From assembly GCA_000469685.2 (NCBI GenBank), contig LS997566.1, positions 6,182,491 through 6,246,490 on the forward strand: a stretch of 64,000 nucleotides of DNA. Reading direction: 5' to 3'. The notes under the pieces were generated by a model. That model was not told the DNA's origin, searched no databases, and worked only from the letters and a program-made list of their open reading frames with translations. Position numbers and translations under genes: made by a program. The DNA is from Haemonchus contortus. Lineage: Eukaryota > Nematoda > Chromadorea > Rhabditida > Trichostrongylidae. This document shows positions 1 to 13,064 of this stretch, piece by piece; positions within the stretch are counted from its first letter, which is position 1, and every line of letters begins with the position of its first letter.

Positions 1-445
1 GGGAAAATGATTTTATTTTTCAACTGCGTAGTGCAACAATCGAATCGTTGTGACATTCCTGACCGTCGCAAGCTTTCACTAGAATTAGTGCTTTTAATAA
101 AAACGTTGACATGCGATGTGATGGCGTCGATTGCTTTGTAAGAACCCACGACTGTTCGAGTTTGTCGTGCTTTTTCTTCTAAATTGCGAAGGTGGCTCGG
201 CACTACCAGATTGGATTTCTATTGATTCATTTCTAAAAAGCAGAAAATTGGTGCCACCAAGCCTCAAATATTACAGTGAAGATTGGGATATCTATAAGGG
301 GAATCCTGAACTCAGCTTTACGAAGTATCGAAGTAGATTCAGGTGCTAGGCTTCAAGTACTGTGTGAAGACTCTAAATGCTTGTCTGCATAGTAGCATAT
401 ATTAAGAATTACGATTATCGATTATGTCTGAAGTTACTTATTAAG
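1..445. other. upstream intron or flank of striatin, no exon recognised
   Basis: This stretch precedes the first striatin exon I can place. Striatins have a further WD40 repeat and a long N-terminal part before that point, and none of it is seen here, so this is probably the 3' part of an intron that starts outside the window. A 72-codon open frame at 131-349 has no resemblance to striatin and no good splice borders. Confidence 0.4.
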
Positions 446-3198
446 GAAGCACTTCCGAAATCGAACCTGTGTACACGTTCCGAGGCCATCTAGATCCTGT
501 TCTATGCATGGACCTTTCACCAACTGGCGATCATTTGTTCACAGGTATTTTTTTTGCATAATTGATATCAACATGTGCTTCTCACAGAAGAATAGTGCTA
601 TTTCGTTGAGTTTCTTCTGATCTTTGAAGAGTTTCAGGAGGAAAAGATGGAGTAATTTGTTGTTGGAATGTGCCAAGCACTACAGGCGATCCATATGAGG
701 CATATGGTAGGTTTTATGGGATCTACTCACGCATTCATAGCATTTCTTTTCTATAGCCTCAGGTTATGTTGCATTTGCACGATTATGCAATAGATCTCTG
801 GGGGAGAGTCGTGAGACGTCCTAAATTGTTTCTTTTCAAGCACTTTTTGAAATATTCTTTCTAGTGCCGGTTTTTGCTTTTCATTCTCATTCTTATGTAA
901 TGGTAGCTTAGAGCCCGTTGCAACAAGTCGCTTCGTTCGATTAAGAACAAAGCACGACCTGCATTGTTCGCTGAACTCCAAACTATTTGGAGGCTATACA
1001 TGAAGTAAACATCAGTCTATTTTTTTAGTTGAAATTCATGATTTAGCTCGGGTTTCAAATTTTCACTTTTATGTCTAATGTCAAAAAGGATGTAGTCATA
1101 TGCTGTGCACATGGGGCGAGAAACGAAGTGGGAAAAAATTTAGCAATGTTGGCAGTGTAAATATAGGCGATACTTAAAGGCAGCGTTCACTTAAATTAGG
1201 GTAATCCAGATTATGATGAAAAATGGAAGACAAGATCGAAACTAGTGCGACTGAGGTGAAGAAACTGCGTGCATCGGTGTTTCCAAAGTGAAAAAAGGCC
1301 CCGAAAAACCGTTAAAAATGGGGCTGGACGAGAATGAAACAAGAAAAATGAAGAAGATGGGGCGCCCGGACGAGCTAAACAGTGCGTTTCACTGCGCGCG
1401 TGTGGGTCCTGGTGCGAATAACAGACAATGGTAATCCAAATTTCATTCACTCATAAGCATAAATAAAAAAACCCTAGTAACAGTAAAAGTAGCTCACCTT
1501 TTCAGCCTCTAGGAGTAGGAAATTAAATAAGGGATTGCGGCAGCAAAAAGAAAAACAGAGGAAAGAAGGATGGGAGAAAAACATCGCCTCATCACTCGGC
1601 GATTAGCTGATTGTGCGTAGGTCCTAGAACGAATAATAGCAATCTGTATTGTCTCGACACTCGTCTAACGTGACACCGATCGAGAGGCGGGAACGCGAAC
1701 TACGGCAACGACGGGGCTTCCACTATGCCCTAAGCGCCGTGCTTGTTGAAGCGAGAGGGTCCCTTCTACCACCCATTGGGGGCGCTGAGTATTCCTAGAG
1801 GAAGAACTCAGTAACCTTTTTTTATCGTGAATGGTGCCTTTGAAATCGTAGAGCAAGGTGAAGGAAAATTGCTGTTTACTTACAAATAATCTTCTAGTAG
1901 AATGATAAGACTCATGGAATTTCCATATTCAACATAACTCCATCTGTAGATCCTAAAGTGCTGAGCGAGCGTCTACGTGGACACAGAGATGCAATTTGGT
2001 CCATCGCCTATCACTCTTCGGATAACAGACTTGTTTCCGCTTCTTCCGATGGCACAGTAAGGCTTTGGGAACCAGGTACGTATTTATTTGCTATTTATTA
2101 CATAGCCCCCTTTCTGAAGATCATGCCCTCGCTTTACACGAGTCTTTGTGATTTTCAGGTAACTTTGGAGAACCCCTTTTACGATCGTTGGATGCTCCTA
2201 CTGCTGGACTCATACCAACATCGGTTGATTTTGTGTCTACTGAGCCAAGCCAACTTCTTACCGCCTATACATCATCGACAGCCACTATTACCGATATTGA
2301 AACGGGTGCTACCATCTTGACGTTTGATTTTGGAGAAGGTTAGTGCGCCTTTTGTGAATCTGATTTGCAGTATCTAATTGGCAATTATTCGCTTATTTAC
2401 TTCTTATCCCAAAAAGTCCAAATTCTGATAGATTCCCATCATATGAGACATTTCAGTCAATCTAGTACGGCATTTTGATATCTCTTTCACTGCTTTTTTG
2501 TCGTCGAATACTGGGATTTCCTGGGTTTCCCAAAAAAGACTAAAAACTGCCTTGCACCGAGTGAAACGAAGGATTTGCTTGTTTGTGCACCCTTTAGAAG
2601 TTATCACCAGATTTGATTTGTTTGTCATACAGAAATTTGACGAGTATATGGTCCGAAAATAAGGTTTTCACATTTAGATGTATCTCCTGGAAGTCGTATA
2701 ACTCGGATTCTTTCTCACCCAACAATGCCTTTGACAATTACGGCCGGTGATGATCGCAAGATTCGCTATTTCGATAACCACACGGGTCTGTACCTTCGGC
2801 AATTGGTTTCTTGTTTCTTACATTTTCTGATTACTATTTAATTTTGTTTAAGGGAAACTAACGCACAGTGCTGTTGCTCATGTCGAAGGGATTTCTTCTC
2901 TGGCTATTGACCCTAATGGACTGTATTTGTTATCAGGAAGCCATGATGGCAGCCTTCGGATGTGGAATATGGAGAAGCGTGTGTGTTTGCAGGTAAATTT
3001 CATATGGATTTCTATTTTTTCCAGGAATTTTGAGTTTACTTGTGCTTCTAAAAAAGTTTCGCGCTTAAGGAAATATCAGCGCATCGTAAGAAATACGATG
3101 CTTCTGTGACCTGTGTCGCATTCCATCCTTCTCGACCGCTAATTGGCTCGGCTGGTGCCGATTCATTGGCAAAAGTGTACTGTCCAGCGTCTTCCTGA
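446..3198 (+). CDS. cash-1: striatin, C-terminal WD40 half (5' end outside window)
   Basis: Striatin is the scaffold and regulatory B''' subunit of the STRIPAK phosphatase-kinase complex; it holds PP2A with Ste20-type kinases. I read seven exons: 446-544, 638-706, 1950-2075, 2159-2338, 2678-2785, 2853-2992 and 3070-3198. Together they give 282 residues and a TGA stop. The product follows the striatin WD40 propeller closely: EPVYTFRGHLDPV, then GHRDAIWSIAY with SADGTVRLW-like blades, the striatin-specific IPTSVDF segment, SHPTMPLTITAGDDR, FDNHTGKL, DPNGLYLLSGSHDGSLRMWN, EISAHRKKYDASV and the C-terminal GADSLAKVY. The N-terminal caveolin-binding, coiled-coil and calmodulin regions and the first blade lie upstream of the window. 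Three of the seven acceptors end in AAG rather than CAG or TAG. The third intron (707-1949) carries a dispersed repeat. The symbol is the C. elegans striatin name and is assigned by family resemblance. The call as striatin is firm. Confidence 0.93.
1200..1816 (+). repeat. dispersed ~620-bp repeat, copy 1 (striatin intron)
   Basis: A diverged partner lies at 17817-18424 in the same orientation, also inside an intron of a sense-oriented gene. Shared blocks include GGGGCTGGACGAGA, CATTCACTCATAAGCAT, a GAGGCGGGAA block and the terminal TATTCCTAGAGG region. Both copies end in a 6-bp stem with a 15-base loop (here 1785-1811), with one compensatory A-T to G-C difference between copies. No coding frame runs through it. 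The family is unknown to me. Confidence 0.75.
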
Positions 3199-6100
3199 TG
3201 TGGATTTGACTGTGGTCATTCGATTCTGCTTTGCTGACCAGTGGTCCATGCTTTTGGACTTTTCAGCGTTCGTAACTATTATTTGGTATTATTTGTTGAA
3301 TTCACACGTATATTTGGAAAGCGCTTCAGTAGCTTACTCATGGTATGGTGTCCATGAGCTTTAGGAGAAGAGGATACCCACAGATATCAAGTGACCCCCA
3401 CAACCCCCACAGTAGTAGTGTCTATACATGAACTAGCTGTGGATATTACACCCCTTGAACCAGCCGATCTACTGTCATTTTCTCACCACCGTCTAGTCAC
3501 CGCATCGCTATCATTGTTACATCGCAAAAGCTCTGTAGGTGAATTAAGAGGTTAATTTGTAGTGCACCCATCACGTTGAATTTGGTAAAAAGCTTGGTTC
3601 ACAGTAATTTCTTTTTTTTTAATTTGTAGATAAAATCGGCGCCGTAACATGCTCGCTATTGTGTATAGTAGTACTAGGAGTTAGGTGGTTTGCGATTGCT
3701 CCGGTGTCTTTTTACTACCGTATCACAACTTTTCCTTTTTATTTTTTGTCAGAGAGTTTTTCCCCACATTGTCGATCATTAATTATTTTTTCGCGAACTC
3801 TGGCTTATAACACTTGAGATTTTGTAAAATATCTATTTTTAAGTAGGTTACGTAAGGAATGGGGTCATTTTTAGCTGGTTTGCGTTTGTTTGTTCCATAT
3901 TTCGACCCCACTGTCTTAGTTAGAATCCTTGTGGAGGTAACAGTGTATTCGAAATTGCAGAGTACTTTGTTAAGATTCATAAGGAGCATTAACGTTCTCC
4001 AATAACTATTCATCTGTCATATTGCTGAAATTTTCTGTATCATTTTTTTAGCGTAATTAATTTTAGAAATTAAGTTTTCTAGCTGAATAAGTTAATCTGC
4101 TAAATTGTGAAGATATTGTGGGAACGTATACGTGTTTGTTTTGTTTGATATAAATTCTTTAACTGTGTTTGTTCAAAGGCTTACAAAAGGAGAAGTCCAG
4201 TGAACACAAACGGCACGGTCGCAGCGGGGAGCTGATTCTGAGGCCTTTTTTCGGTGGGTGTTGAAGTACAAGCAGAAAAACACAACTTCAGAGACTTTTG
4301 AACTGGAAATGAAAGATGCCCGTGTAAAAAGAAGTGCTAGACAGGGTTCTCGAAGAAGGTCACAGTTTATGGGACTGAAATGAAAAGCTCCTTGCACGAA
4401 AATGCTAGGATATTTCGGAAGACATGAGAATTTCAAGAATCACGTTGAAGTATTACTACTGCACTGCTATACTGTTGCAAGACGAAAGTGAAAGTAGGCG
4501 TCTTCAACTAGCCTTGATCTCGCACCCATGCTTCCCACCACAGCTACTTATCCATAACACTACTGAAATCAACCTTGATGATTGCGTTCCAGCATAGCCT
4601 GAATACAATTATGATCAGTGAACTGTCAAACAAGGTGAGCACTGGGTCCGAAAAGTGTAGGTATTGGTTTGCGACCTATCACAAACTCCGTTGTTGAATT
4701 AGAAATCCCTTGAGAACTTCCCCAAACATCCCAAATGAGTAGAGTGCTCTCATACAATCACAAAAATGAATCCTTGAAAGAATGAACGTCGAAACTTCTG
4801 TGTTTCAGTCGCTCCAAGTGATAGTGACGAGTCATCTACGCAATGCCCTGATCGTGGTGTAAACTACTCTGTGGTATGCCCCTGAATCCCTAGATCGAGC
4901 AAACAAGCGCTACTCATGACCAAATGCATTGAAGGCTTGTTTACTTTGTTTACTTTTGGTTCAGAAATCATCTCCAGACTTGGGTAATAGATGATGCTTT
5001 GGCCAGGAATCTATCCTCACATGGAAAGAATATCCAGCACTTGGATAGAAATAATTCAATTTTATGATACTAAAAAAATCTATTCCTCGATTACACCCCT
5101 CGTAGCCCCTTAACTCAAGGGTTTTCTGCTGAATCTTTTTATGAGCAATTTTACAGATCATTGAGAACATTTCTAAGTAGGTCCGTGAGAGCTTGAAAGA
5201 AAAACTTCTGAAGAGGTTATTTGACTTCTGAAAGGTTCTGATGTTTTTCACTAGTGACCTCCAAACTTCACAGCACAACAATGTTTGGAAGCACTTAATT
5301 TGTTGGCAGGGGTTTGTTTGAACAACAAAATCGATTTTTGGAGTTTTCCAAAAACTTTCAGACGCCTAGTTCAACGCGTTACAGTTCCAGTTGGTCATAC
5401 ATCAGCAAATATTTTCTTCAAATAGGGTTTCTGTTCTATTCTATTGATTTATACTATCGATTTTATCCTAAGCCCTACGCATTTTTTACTTTTCCTTTGA
5501 AGATTTCCTTCCGTCCACAAAATCACGGAATTTCTAGCTTTCCTTTATCTGCTTAAACTGCGTACTGTAGGTAATTTCGCGCACCTTTCGTCTCCACGAG
5601 TCCTTTGAAAAATGAAAAAAATTACGATAGCCTCATTCTCCCCCTCCCTTCACCAGAACGCTCAATTAGTTTTTTTTTCTTGATTTCTGGTAAATGTTGA
5701 GACTGTGATTGAAGTGAATTTGAACGAAATTCAAATGAAAAATGGAATTTTTATGGGAAAAATCGAGTTGGCCAAGCAGGAGACGAACAGAAGGTAAACA
5801 CTTTGCCGAGTAAATCAAAAAATGTTTGCTCATACTCTCAGACTACACGGAGAGTCTGTTTATCAACTAATTAACTATCAGCTGAACACCGTTGTGAACT
5901 TAGATGGTCGCTCCATTGGGTTCACAACATGCCATTACAAATGATCACAACCACAGCTGTCAACTCGTCGAACTGGTTCCTTCCTAATTCGACCATCCTA
6001 CCTTTCTACTTGCATTTTTCTTTTCCTATCAGTCGTTATAGACCATTTATAGCCTTCTTTTCTGCCTTTTCAATCAGAACGTTAAGGTCCGAAAAAGCTA

Positions 6101-6217
6101 ATCGCAACAGCCGTCAAGTACCTCGTACCTGACCTTCCTTATCATCTGTGTAACCCGTCTGATAGTCGTCGTCAGAAGTGTACCGGCCACGTTCGATAGC
6201 ATTCTGACCAGAAATCG
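3199..6217. other. intergenic, striatin to UGT; nothing recognised
   Basis: About 3 kb between the striatin stop and the UGT start. Short open frames on both strands show no family resemblance and no consistent exon borders. A 27-codon frame after a TTTCAG at 4800-4886 could be an isolated exon, but I could not link it to anything. The first part will include the striatin 3' UTR and the last part the UGT promoter. Confidence 0.4.
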
Positions 6218-6224
6218 TCCTCAG
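6218..6224 (+). promoter_or_regulatory. candidate spliced-leader acceptor of the UGT gene
   Basis: TCCTCAG lies immediately before the ATG at 6225. An AG directly at the start codon, with no upstream coding frame, is typical of nematode trans-splice sites. No transcript evidence is available. Confidence 0.4.
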
Positions 6225-9200
6225 ATGCTGCAGTTTCCTTTCTGGAGTCTTGCCGTCGTCGCTGCTATCATTGCCATCGCCAATGCCGGCAAAATTCTTG
6301 TCTACAGTCCATCGATCAGTTATAGCCATCTTATCTCGAATGGCAGAATTGCTGACACTCTAGTAAGGGCTGGACATGATGTGGTAAGTGCCAATGAAAT
6401 CGATAAAGGAATTATCCATGCTTTGCAAGGCATCTTATTCAAACATAAAGAATTCGTCGTAATTCTATATAGTTCTCGGTGAGAGAGTTACCCTCAGGGT
6501 AGGATGAAGGGTGACCTCCACACCAATAACCAAATGATAAAATCTTAAGCAGTACTGCTTTTGGGATGCGCCCCGCATTCGGCTTCTACTGAGAGTTGTA
6601 ACGTATTGAATGAGCATGCGGCTTATGCCATGTCTTGCGATTTCCAACCGATGTGAATCAGTGCTTTTATCTTTCCTAATGAGTCTGGTACCATTAACCG
6701 ACCACGATGGCAGAAAAGCTTGGATCTTGAGTGGGCATGGGTCTGAGATTAGACCCATGTATCGCACGTATGTTAAGTAACAATGTAGTTGCAAGTGACG
6801 CACCTTATATAAGTGCGATACATTTATTCAATCCCAGACCAATACTTCTTACCACTCGTTCGCCGGTAATAACAAAAATTTAATAATAATATTTGATAAT
6901 TACCATATTCCAATTGCTCTCTTGGTTTTGAAACATTTTTTTGTTTATTTCTATCGAACTGTAGGCAATGTCATAGGGTCACTGATATAAATTTATGAAA
7001 AGCGCGATGCCTGTTGTGGTATCCAGTTATGGACAAAGTATCCCAAACCTCACGCTGGACTCAGATCTAAACTTATACTCACTCTACCGCCTAAGTAACG
7101 TACGCAATTGGTTAACTGTCATCTACAAACCCCTTAGCTGTAACCTTGGATAGATGTTGTTTGGTTTGGTTCTTTTTTTGATAACTGCTGATTATCGCTG
7201 CAACATCATTTGTCATCAGAAAGATGCTTTTTGTGTCAGTTCGCCGTGATTTGCAAGTGATTCCGTTCTGAAAAGTCTGACCTTTGCTGTTGGTAACAAA
7301 AAGAGCAATGCATGATTGAACCCGTTCTGGGATGTTCCCGATCAGTACTTGATACCCCTACAGAATTGCCCAGGCACATGAACGTACATATATAACCTAC
7401 AGTATAACTTGCAAGATTTTCCGAGACAAGTCTGCGAGTGAGTGATGAAGTTCAAAAGTTCAAGTTCAAGCTCAAATCAAGTTGCTTACATTAGAATTAA
7501 CCTATGCGTTGTTGCTTTTAGGTAATGTTTATTCCGGAATACATGTCCTCGACATCAAAATTCAACGGCACGAAGCTTGCGAAGGTCATTCGTATGAACA
7601 ACATTAGTGGGTGGTTTAACTCGCTATTTTCTCTAAAAAACAAGTCATTTCTTCTAAATAATTGAAAATTTGCTGGGAAGTCACTGAAACTTGATTTTAT
7701 ATCCAAATGGGGAAATTCAGAGGCATTGAGAAGGCGAAAGATGCCTCTAATGTGGAGGAAAAAGCCCTAGGTAGGGCTCAAAAATGGTCCCTGTCTGGTG
7801 GATCACCAATCTGTTCACGAACGAAGAAGACAGCACTGGATTACCTGTGAAGAACATCTTTTGTTAAGGTACACTTTACGAAGATGGCCTTCTTGGCGGT
7901 GAAGTTGGGTTAATGAAGCAGGCCAGACTGAGCTTCACAGAAAGGCTGGAATTTGAATATTGTCTCACAGAAATATGCAGGGGTGAGTATTACTAATTCA
8001 TTAAGCCATTCATGTTATTAATCCTGAAATTACCCTTTTTGTTTAAATGATAGGTTGTAATTATTTAGCAATAATGGCTCGTCGAAACGAGCTAGAGCCG
8101 CTCAAAAACTACGGGTTCGATGCAGCCTTTGCTGAACAAATTGACCTCTGTGGAATCGGCGTGATAAGGTGAATCCGGGCGGTAGTACATCAGAATTCTT
8201 TTTAGGAAGCAAGATTTTCTGAGTTCTGTATTAGCAATGAGACTCCTTAGATCATCCTTCTTACTTTGGAATTGTTTTGACCATGGATTTTTAGGTACCT
8301 TGGAATAAGGAATCTGCTATGGATCTCAACTACACCATTGATGGATGCTGTAAGCTATAATCTAGGTATTATACCTCTCTTAATTACATTTTTCTGTAAC
8401 CGGCCTAAGTTTTCTTGAGAGGCAGAACTTTAGCTGTTCACTCCACTTCTTTAAAAAGTTTTTTTAAGCTGTAGAAGTAGAAAAGTTCAAGTTAGTACCG
8501 ATCTTGTCTAAAAGCATGAAGTTTCAATGTCGATCATGTCCAACTTTCAATAGAGTCGTAGCTTGTTTTACCCGAAAGGATTTCTAGTGATTGTGTCTGA
8601 TTCTTATGAGTTCTTCCCTTCCTAAAGATTGTCACCTACATGAAGATCGGTGCCATTCCAGGAGTCCCAGCACCACCTTCATATGTGCCTACTATCGAGG
8701 AGAATGATAACGGCGACACTATGAACTTTTGGCAGAGGGCTTTCAACCAGTACATGTATTTCGGAGCCCTGTACATCCATCGTAAAGGCACTGACATGAC
8801 CACCGAGGTACGCCTTCATCTACTGTGATAAGTTTGTAGCAATTATGGAAACCCGACCTCAGCTCCCGTTGCATCCTCATGGGGCCTAAAGCTATGGGGC
8901 CATCATAAGTTACTGCCGAATCAGGCAATAGCTCTTGCTCACGCCCTCTGTCACGCATAGATGGTTGAGCTCTTGTCTTGGCCTAGTAGGCTTCTGCTGT
9001 ACCTGCCACCTTTGAACCCAAAGATGTCGCTTCCATCGGAGCGCATCATGATGATCTCTTTTCGCAGGAACCTCTTTGGATGTACGAGGCTCATAGCCGA
9101 AACGTCCAGGGGGATAGAGCCTCCGCGTTACTGCCCATTTACACCCGAAACCAGCTTGTAGGAAGTTGGGGGGGGCCAAATTCTGGCTTGACTAGTAGAG

Positions 9201-12069
9201 GGTTTCCCTTGCTCTAGTCGTCTCCTAATTCCAACCATAATTCCAGGTTTTTCGACAATATGACCCTACTTTTCCGAATGTTCGAGAAATAGCAGCTAAC
9301 GCGAGTTTATGTTTCGTAAATGCTGACGAAATGTTTGACTTCCCTCGACCAATCATTCATAAGACCATCTACATCGGTGGTCTCGGTATAAGTGAACCTA
9401 AACCGTTAAATGAGGTACGGACCAGGATATGAGATCATGCAGTATATTAGTGAGATCGATTCCAAGCTTTTGTTTCAGAAGTTTTCAGCCTTGATGAAAA
9501 AAGGCAAAAAGGGTGTTATTATCGTCTCCTTGGGCACAATTGCCCCATTCCATGCATTCCCAGATGTCACAAAGAGGGCATTTGTTTCTGTGTTCAAGTC
9601 GATGTCCGACTACCATTTCATTCTAAAAATCGCAAAAGGTAAAACCACGTGATCCCGGTTAATTTTTGTTAATAATTTTTATATGATGCTGTTGATAACT
9701 TTTTTATGGTAATAAGGTGACTGGGGGAAACCGTAGTTGATGCCGCTGACAAGACATGGAATATTAGGGTGCGCCGGATAATTCCTAAGTAGGTGGAGTC
9801 CGAATACAAGGGTCTGGTTCAGTGCTAAGGATGTTCTGGAATTGGGGAAAGACGAAATTAGCAGTGGGGAGTGTTTATGGTAGGGTGAAAGGAGTTTTGT
9901 TGACCCCTCCTATTTAGAAACCTTCTTCCTATTATCTTATTCCGTGCTGGGCGGAGCGTGCTCCGAAGTGGGCGGGGCTGATGAAAGTCGTAAGAGTCCT
10001 TTCAACCACTTGCTGAAAGGTCTCAGTATGTTCATATGTATGAAAGATATAGCAATTATTTCGCTGAAAGCTCATTGGGTGGCGGACACTGACAGTTTCA
10101 ATATTTACTAGTTTTTCTCACCAGTCGAGGACCCTTAGTGCACGATTGTATGCACAACCAGGTGATCAACACCATAAATCGTAACTGCCTTTTTTCTCAA
10201 ACTCTCCAAATGGCGAACAAATTAACCAGTAGTCTGAGATGATTATCAAAAGATTATCACATTATCAATAGCTGACAAATTGGTCATGTATGCAATCATC
10301 CCGACCAGAAATAGAAGTCCTTTGCAAGGCACAGTTTAAAAATTATTATCTTTGACGCCCAAGTTTTGAAAGTCATCGGATTTCTTTGAAATACACGGAG
10401 CAGAAGGTGAGAAGCAAAAGCGATCGTCAGAGCATTAGCTCCTTGTAATGGAGTAGGAAGGGAAACATTTCATTTCCGTGAACTGAAACCCAATATTTCG
10501 AAGTTAACTTCCTGTTGAAATATCAGCTTTCAGCAGTTAAATTTGGGCCTATCGAGCATTTTTCAAGCATCGTTCAGCGAAATGAACTCCTAGAGCCTCT
10601 GATTTCTGGCTAAGGGGAACAAAATCAGGAATCCACCGAAAAAAATCTTTTCTCACTGTCCAGATTCACAAATGCGATGGAAGTCCTCTTCAGGGTGAAG
10701 GATCACAAAAGAGGAAATACAGTGTAGAATGGAGCAGCTTTCGTAGAAATCAACTGAAGTGCGAGTGCATGGCGCAACCATCACGGATGAATCGACTTTT
10801 AAACCTATTTTCCTGTTTTCAGGCGACAATACTACCCATACGTTTATGAAAGATGTCAAGAACTGTGATCTTATAGAGTGGCTGCCACAAAGCGATATTT
10901 TAGGTTTGTTTGGAATGTTACTTCTTTTTTAACCCTTCCTCCTCCGTATAAAATAGAGCGTTCAAAAAGAACTTTTGTGTCGAAAAGTTTACTTTGCTTG
11001 AGTTCTATTTTTAGGAAAGTTTGTCAACATTCCTTTTGATCCTACTACCTTATGTATTGGCATATATTACAAAAAATCCTGTACCGTGACCAAATTTTAG
11101 CGCATCCACGACTGAAACTGTTTGTAATGCATGGTGGCATAAACGGTATGATGGAAGCCTTGTTAAGAGCGGTACCGGTTGTGGTTATACCAATATTCGC
11201 CGATCAGTTTAGAAATGGAAGAAATGCCGAAAAACGTGGAGTGGGAAAGGTCTGTTCAAATGAGTTGTCAATCTGATTAAATAATGTAAATTGTTCCAGA
11301 CTAGTGATTCAAATTCGCATTAAACTATTTTTTATAATGCAATTTTGCTTGACATTAGGTGGCAATGCACTTTCAGGGAAGCCGGCGGATAAGATCGTTT
11401 AAGAAGGGGTCCCAAGAATTCTCCGAAGTTCTTCTGTAGTTATCATCTGGTAACATTGATAATCATCTTTTTATGCCCTATTTTAGGTGATCCTAAAATT
11501 AGAGTTGACTGAGCAGACTATAAAGACGGCAATAGAGGAAGTGCTCAATAATGAAAGGTGAGGGCTACGTCTTTTTTCTCATCTTTTCAATAATTCTTGA
11601 CTACTGCTCTCGATGCCTTATACGAATTTGACACCAGTTGTTTGAAAAATCATTTGTTCCAACATTTTTTTTATTTTTGTGTTTTTGGCAGCCTTCCGAT
11701 ACCACTGCAGTTAGACGGGGGTTGCTGAAGAGCTTGCACAGGCTTTACTTAGGTCGATCATCAATTCATTCCCTGGTTTCCAGTTACAAGAAGAATGCTA
11801 TTCGGCTAGCGAAGCTGATGTCAGAAAAGCCGTTCTCAGCTGAAGAACGACTAGTCCGGTGGACGAATTTTGCCGTTGAAAATGGCGTTTTGGACGAGCT
11901 TCATGTTGAAGGGTCACGAATGAATTTCATCGTCTATTTCAATCTTGACGTCTTTTTTGTTGGAATCATCGCTTTATGTTTAATTGCATATGTATGTCTG
12001 TTTTTGATACTGAGGCCCATTATTTCATGGTGTTTACAACCCCAAAGAACTAAATTGAAGCACCACTGA
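6225..12069 (+). CDS. UDP-glycosyltransferase (UGT), complete
   Basis: An ER membrane enzyme that transfers a sugar from a UDP-sugar to small lipophilic molecules, used in detoxification. Twelve exons: 6225-6383, 7522-7606, 7869-7982, 8069-8168, 8295-8349, 8628-8807, 9247-9414, 9479-9638, 10823-10903, 11101-11249, 11487-11557 and 11784-12069. They give 535 residues, the usual family length. A signal peptide (about residues 1-21) is followed by YSHLISNGRIADTL, which places His35 at the catalytic-base position. Family landmarks follow: AEQIDLCGIG, the PSYVP segment, KGKKGVIIVSLGT, then the UDP-sugar signature with EWLPQSDIL (359-367) and HPRLKLFVMHGG ending at residue 380. Near the end is SYKKNAIRLAKLMSEKPF. 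One membrane helix (about 493-517) and the tail KLKHH, a KxKxx ER-retrieval signal, complete the type I topology. Two acceptors are of the AAG type. Intron 1 contains a SINE fragment. Substrate is not predictable. It appears intact. Confidence 0.93.
6560..6750 (-). mobile_element. SINE family 1, partial diverged copy
   Basis: It matches the body and tail of the tRNA-headed SINE seen complete at 28807-29104: reversed GGGGCGCATCCC, the GTCTTGCG block, AGTGCTTTTATC and GTCTGGTACCA. The tRNA-like head is missing. It lies in intron 1 of the UGT gene. Confidence 0.7.
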
Positions 12070-13037
12070 TTTCGAAGCGTTAGGTATTGCTACGTATTTC
12101 GGGCCAGAGGGCGGTAGTCCCGAATGGCATGTCACGCGGCGAGACAACTAGCTAAGAGTCGCCACGGTCGGACTACATCTCACATACGCCCCTTTTTCAT
12201 AACCGACACTGTTGTTTCGACTGTAATCGCTCAAATCTGATGCATTCTTCTGGTCATTACTTATATTTGATTTGTACATAGTTGTAATGGATAATAACAT
12301 CGTTGAAGTGTGACTTCGAGTAATCAGTGATTCCATTGGTGAAGCTAAAGATTAATAAAATGTCATCTAACTCATCTTCTGGTTCGTGAAGGCTCTCGCT
12401 CGAGCTTCTGGTTCCATTACAATGGGACAAAACTACGGAACCCTGGCCCGCCCATGTTTTTACCTTCTACTTGCATCGGGTCCGGGAACTTCTCCCCTAA
12501 CACGGCTTCGCACACGCCGCACCCGCTGCCTATCGCAGGATTGCGATGGAAGATTGGAGCGCGCAATTTGTGAGATAGGGAGTCCTTTAAACATTTGAAT
12601 TGGCCGGCCGCTCTCTTCAATTCCAACGCGACCCTGTTCGTCGTTTATATAGGAAGAATCATTTTAATTAATCAAGTCTAATAAACATGAAAACTAAAAA
12701 GAAACAGAAGAAAAAACGATAAAATCCAATGAAAAAGCAAGCCAGTCAAGGAGAAATTCCGCGTCCTATCGATTGGCGGGAGTACGGTAATTGCAGTGAA
12801 ATTTGCCGCATGCCGCAAGGGAGAATGCCGCGATAGGGGAGAAGTTCCGTTACCCTACTTGCATCCTACATGCTTGCGAAAGTTGAAGAGCAGGTTTGGG
12901 CAGTGAACATCCAAGAGGCCGAGGATACCTTCCAATTCGATTCCGAATGGTCTTCGAGCTGATGGCGCTAGGGAATCAATTGGTTCCGATCAGTTGACTG
13001 TGCAAAAGGCTCAATGTGGTACAGGTTTGACTCAAAA
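12070..13037. other. UGT 3' UTR and intergenic stretch with an imperfect inverted repeat
   Basis: It holds the UGT 3' end. A block at about 12463-12510 (GGAACTTCTCCCC, then a CGGC-rich part) reappears inverted at about 12810-12865, which could be the ends of a decayed ~400-bp MITE. No other structure is recognised. Confidence 0.35.
12354..12359 (+). other. candidate poly(A) signal of the UGT gene
   Basis: AATAAA, 285 bases after the UGT stop codon, in the same orientation. It is the first canonical signal noticed downstream. Confidence 0.4.
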
Positions 13038-13043
13038 TTTTAT
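13038..13043 (-). other. candidate poly(A) signal of the 85-aa gene
   Basis: TTTATT on the plus strand reads AATAAA on the minus strand, 22 bases after the stop of the small gene. This supports the 3' end of that model. Confidence 0.4.
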
Positions 13044-13064
13044 TAACCGAGTTTAAGTTAGTGT

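Noticed and set aside
131..349. 72-codon plus-strand open frame upstream of striatin
   Set aside because: No WD40 or other striatin sequence, no good splice borders, no family resemblance.
4800..4890. Possible isolated exon after TTTCAG encoding a Ser/Asp-rich peptide
   Set aside because: Only about 27 codons, with no partner exon or conserved feature to anchor it.
7700..7855. Open frame in UGT intron 2 beginning MGKFRGIEKAK
   Set aside because: It does not fit the UGT alignment, and the flanking exons already join in phase.
11638..11783. Upstream extension of the last UGT exon from the CAG at 11690
   Set aside because: That acceptor gives the wrong frame; CAG at 11783 joins in phase and restores the conserved NNE-SYKKNAIRL junction.
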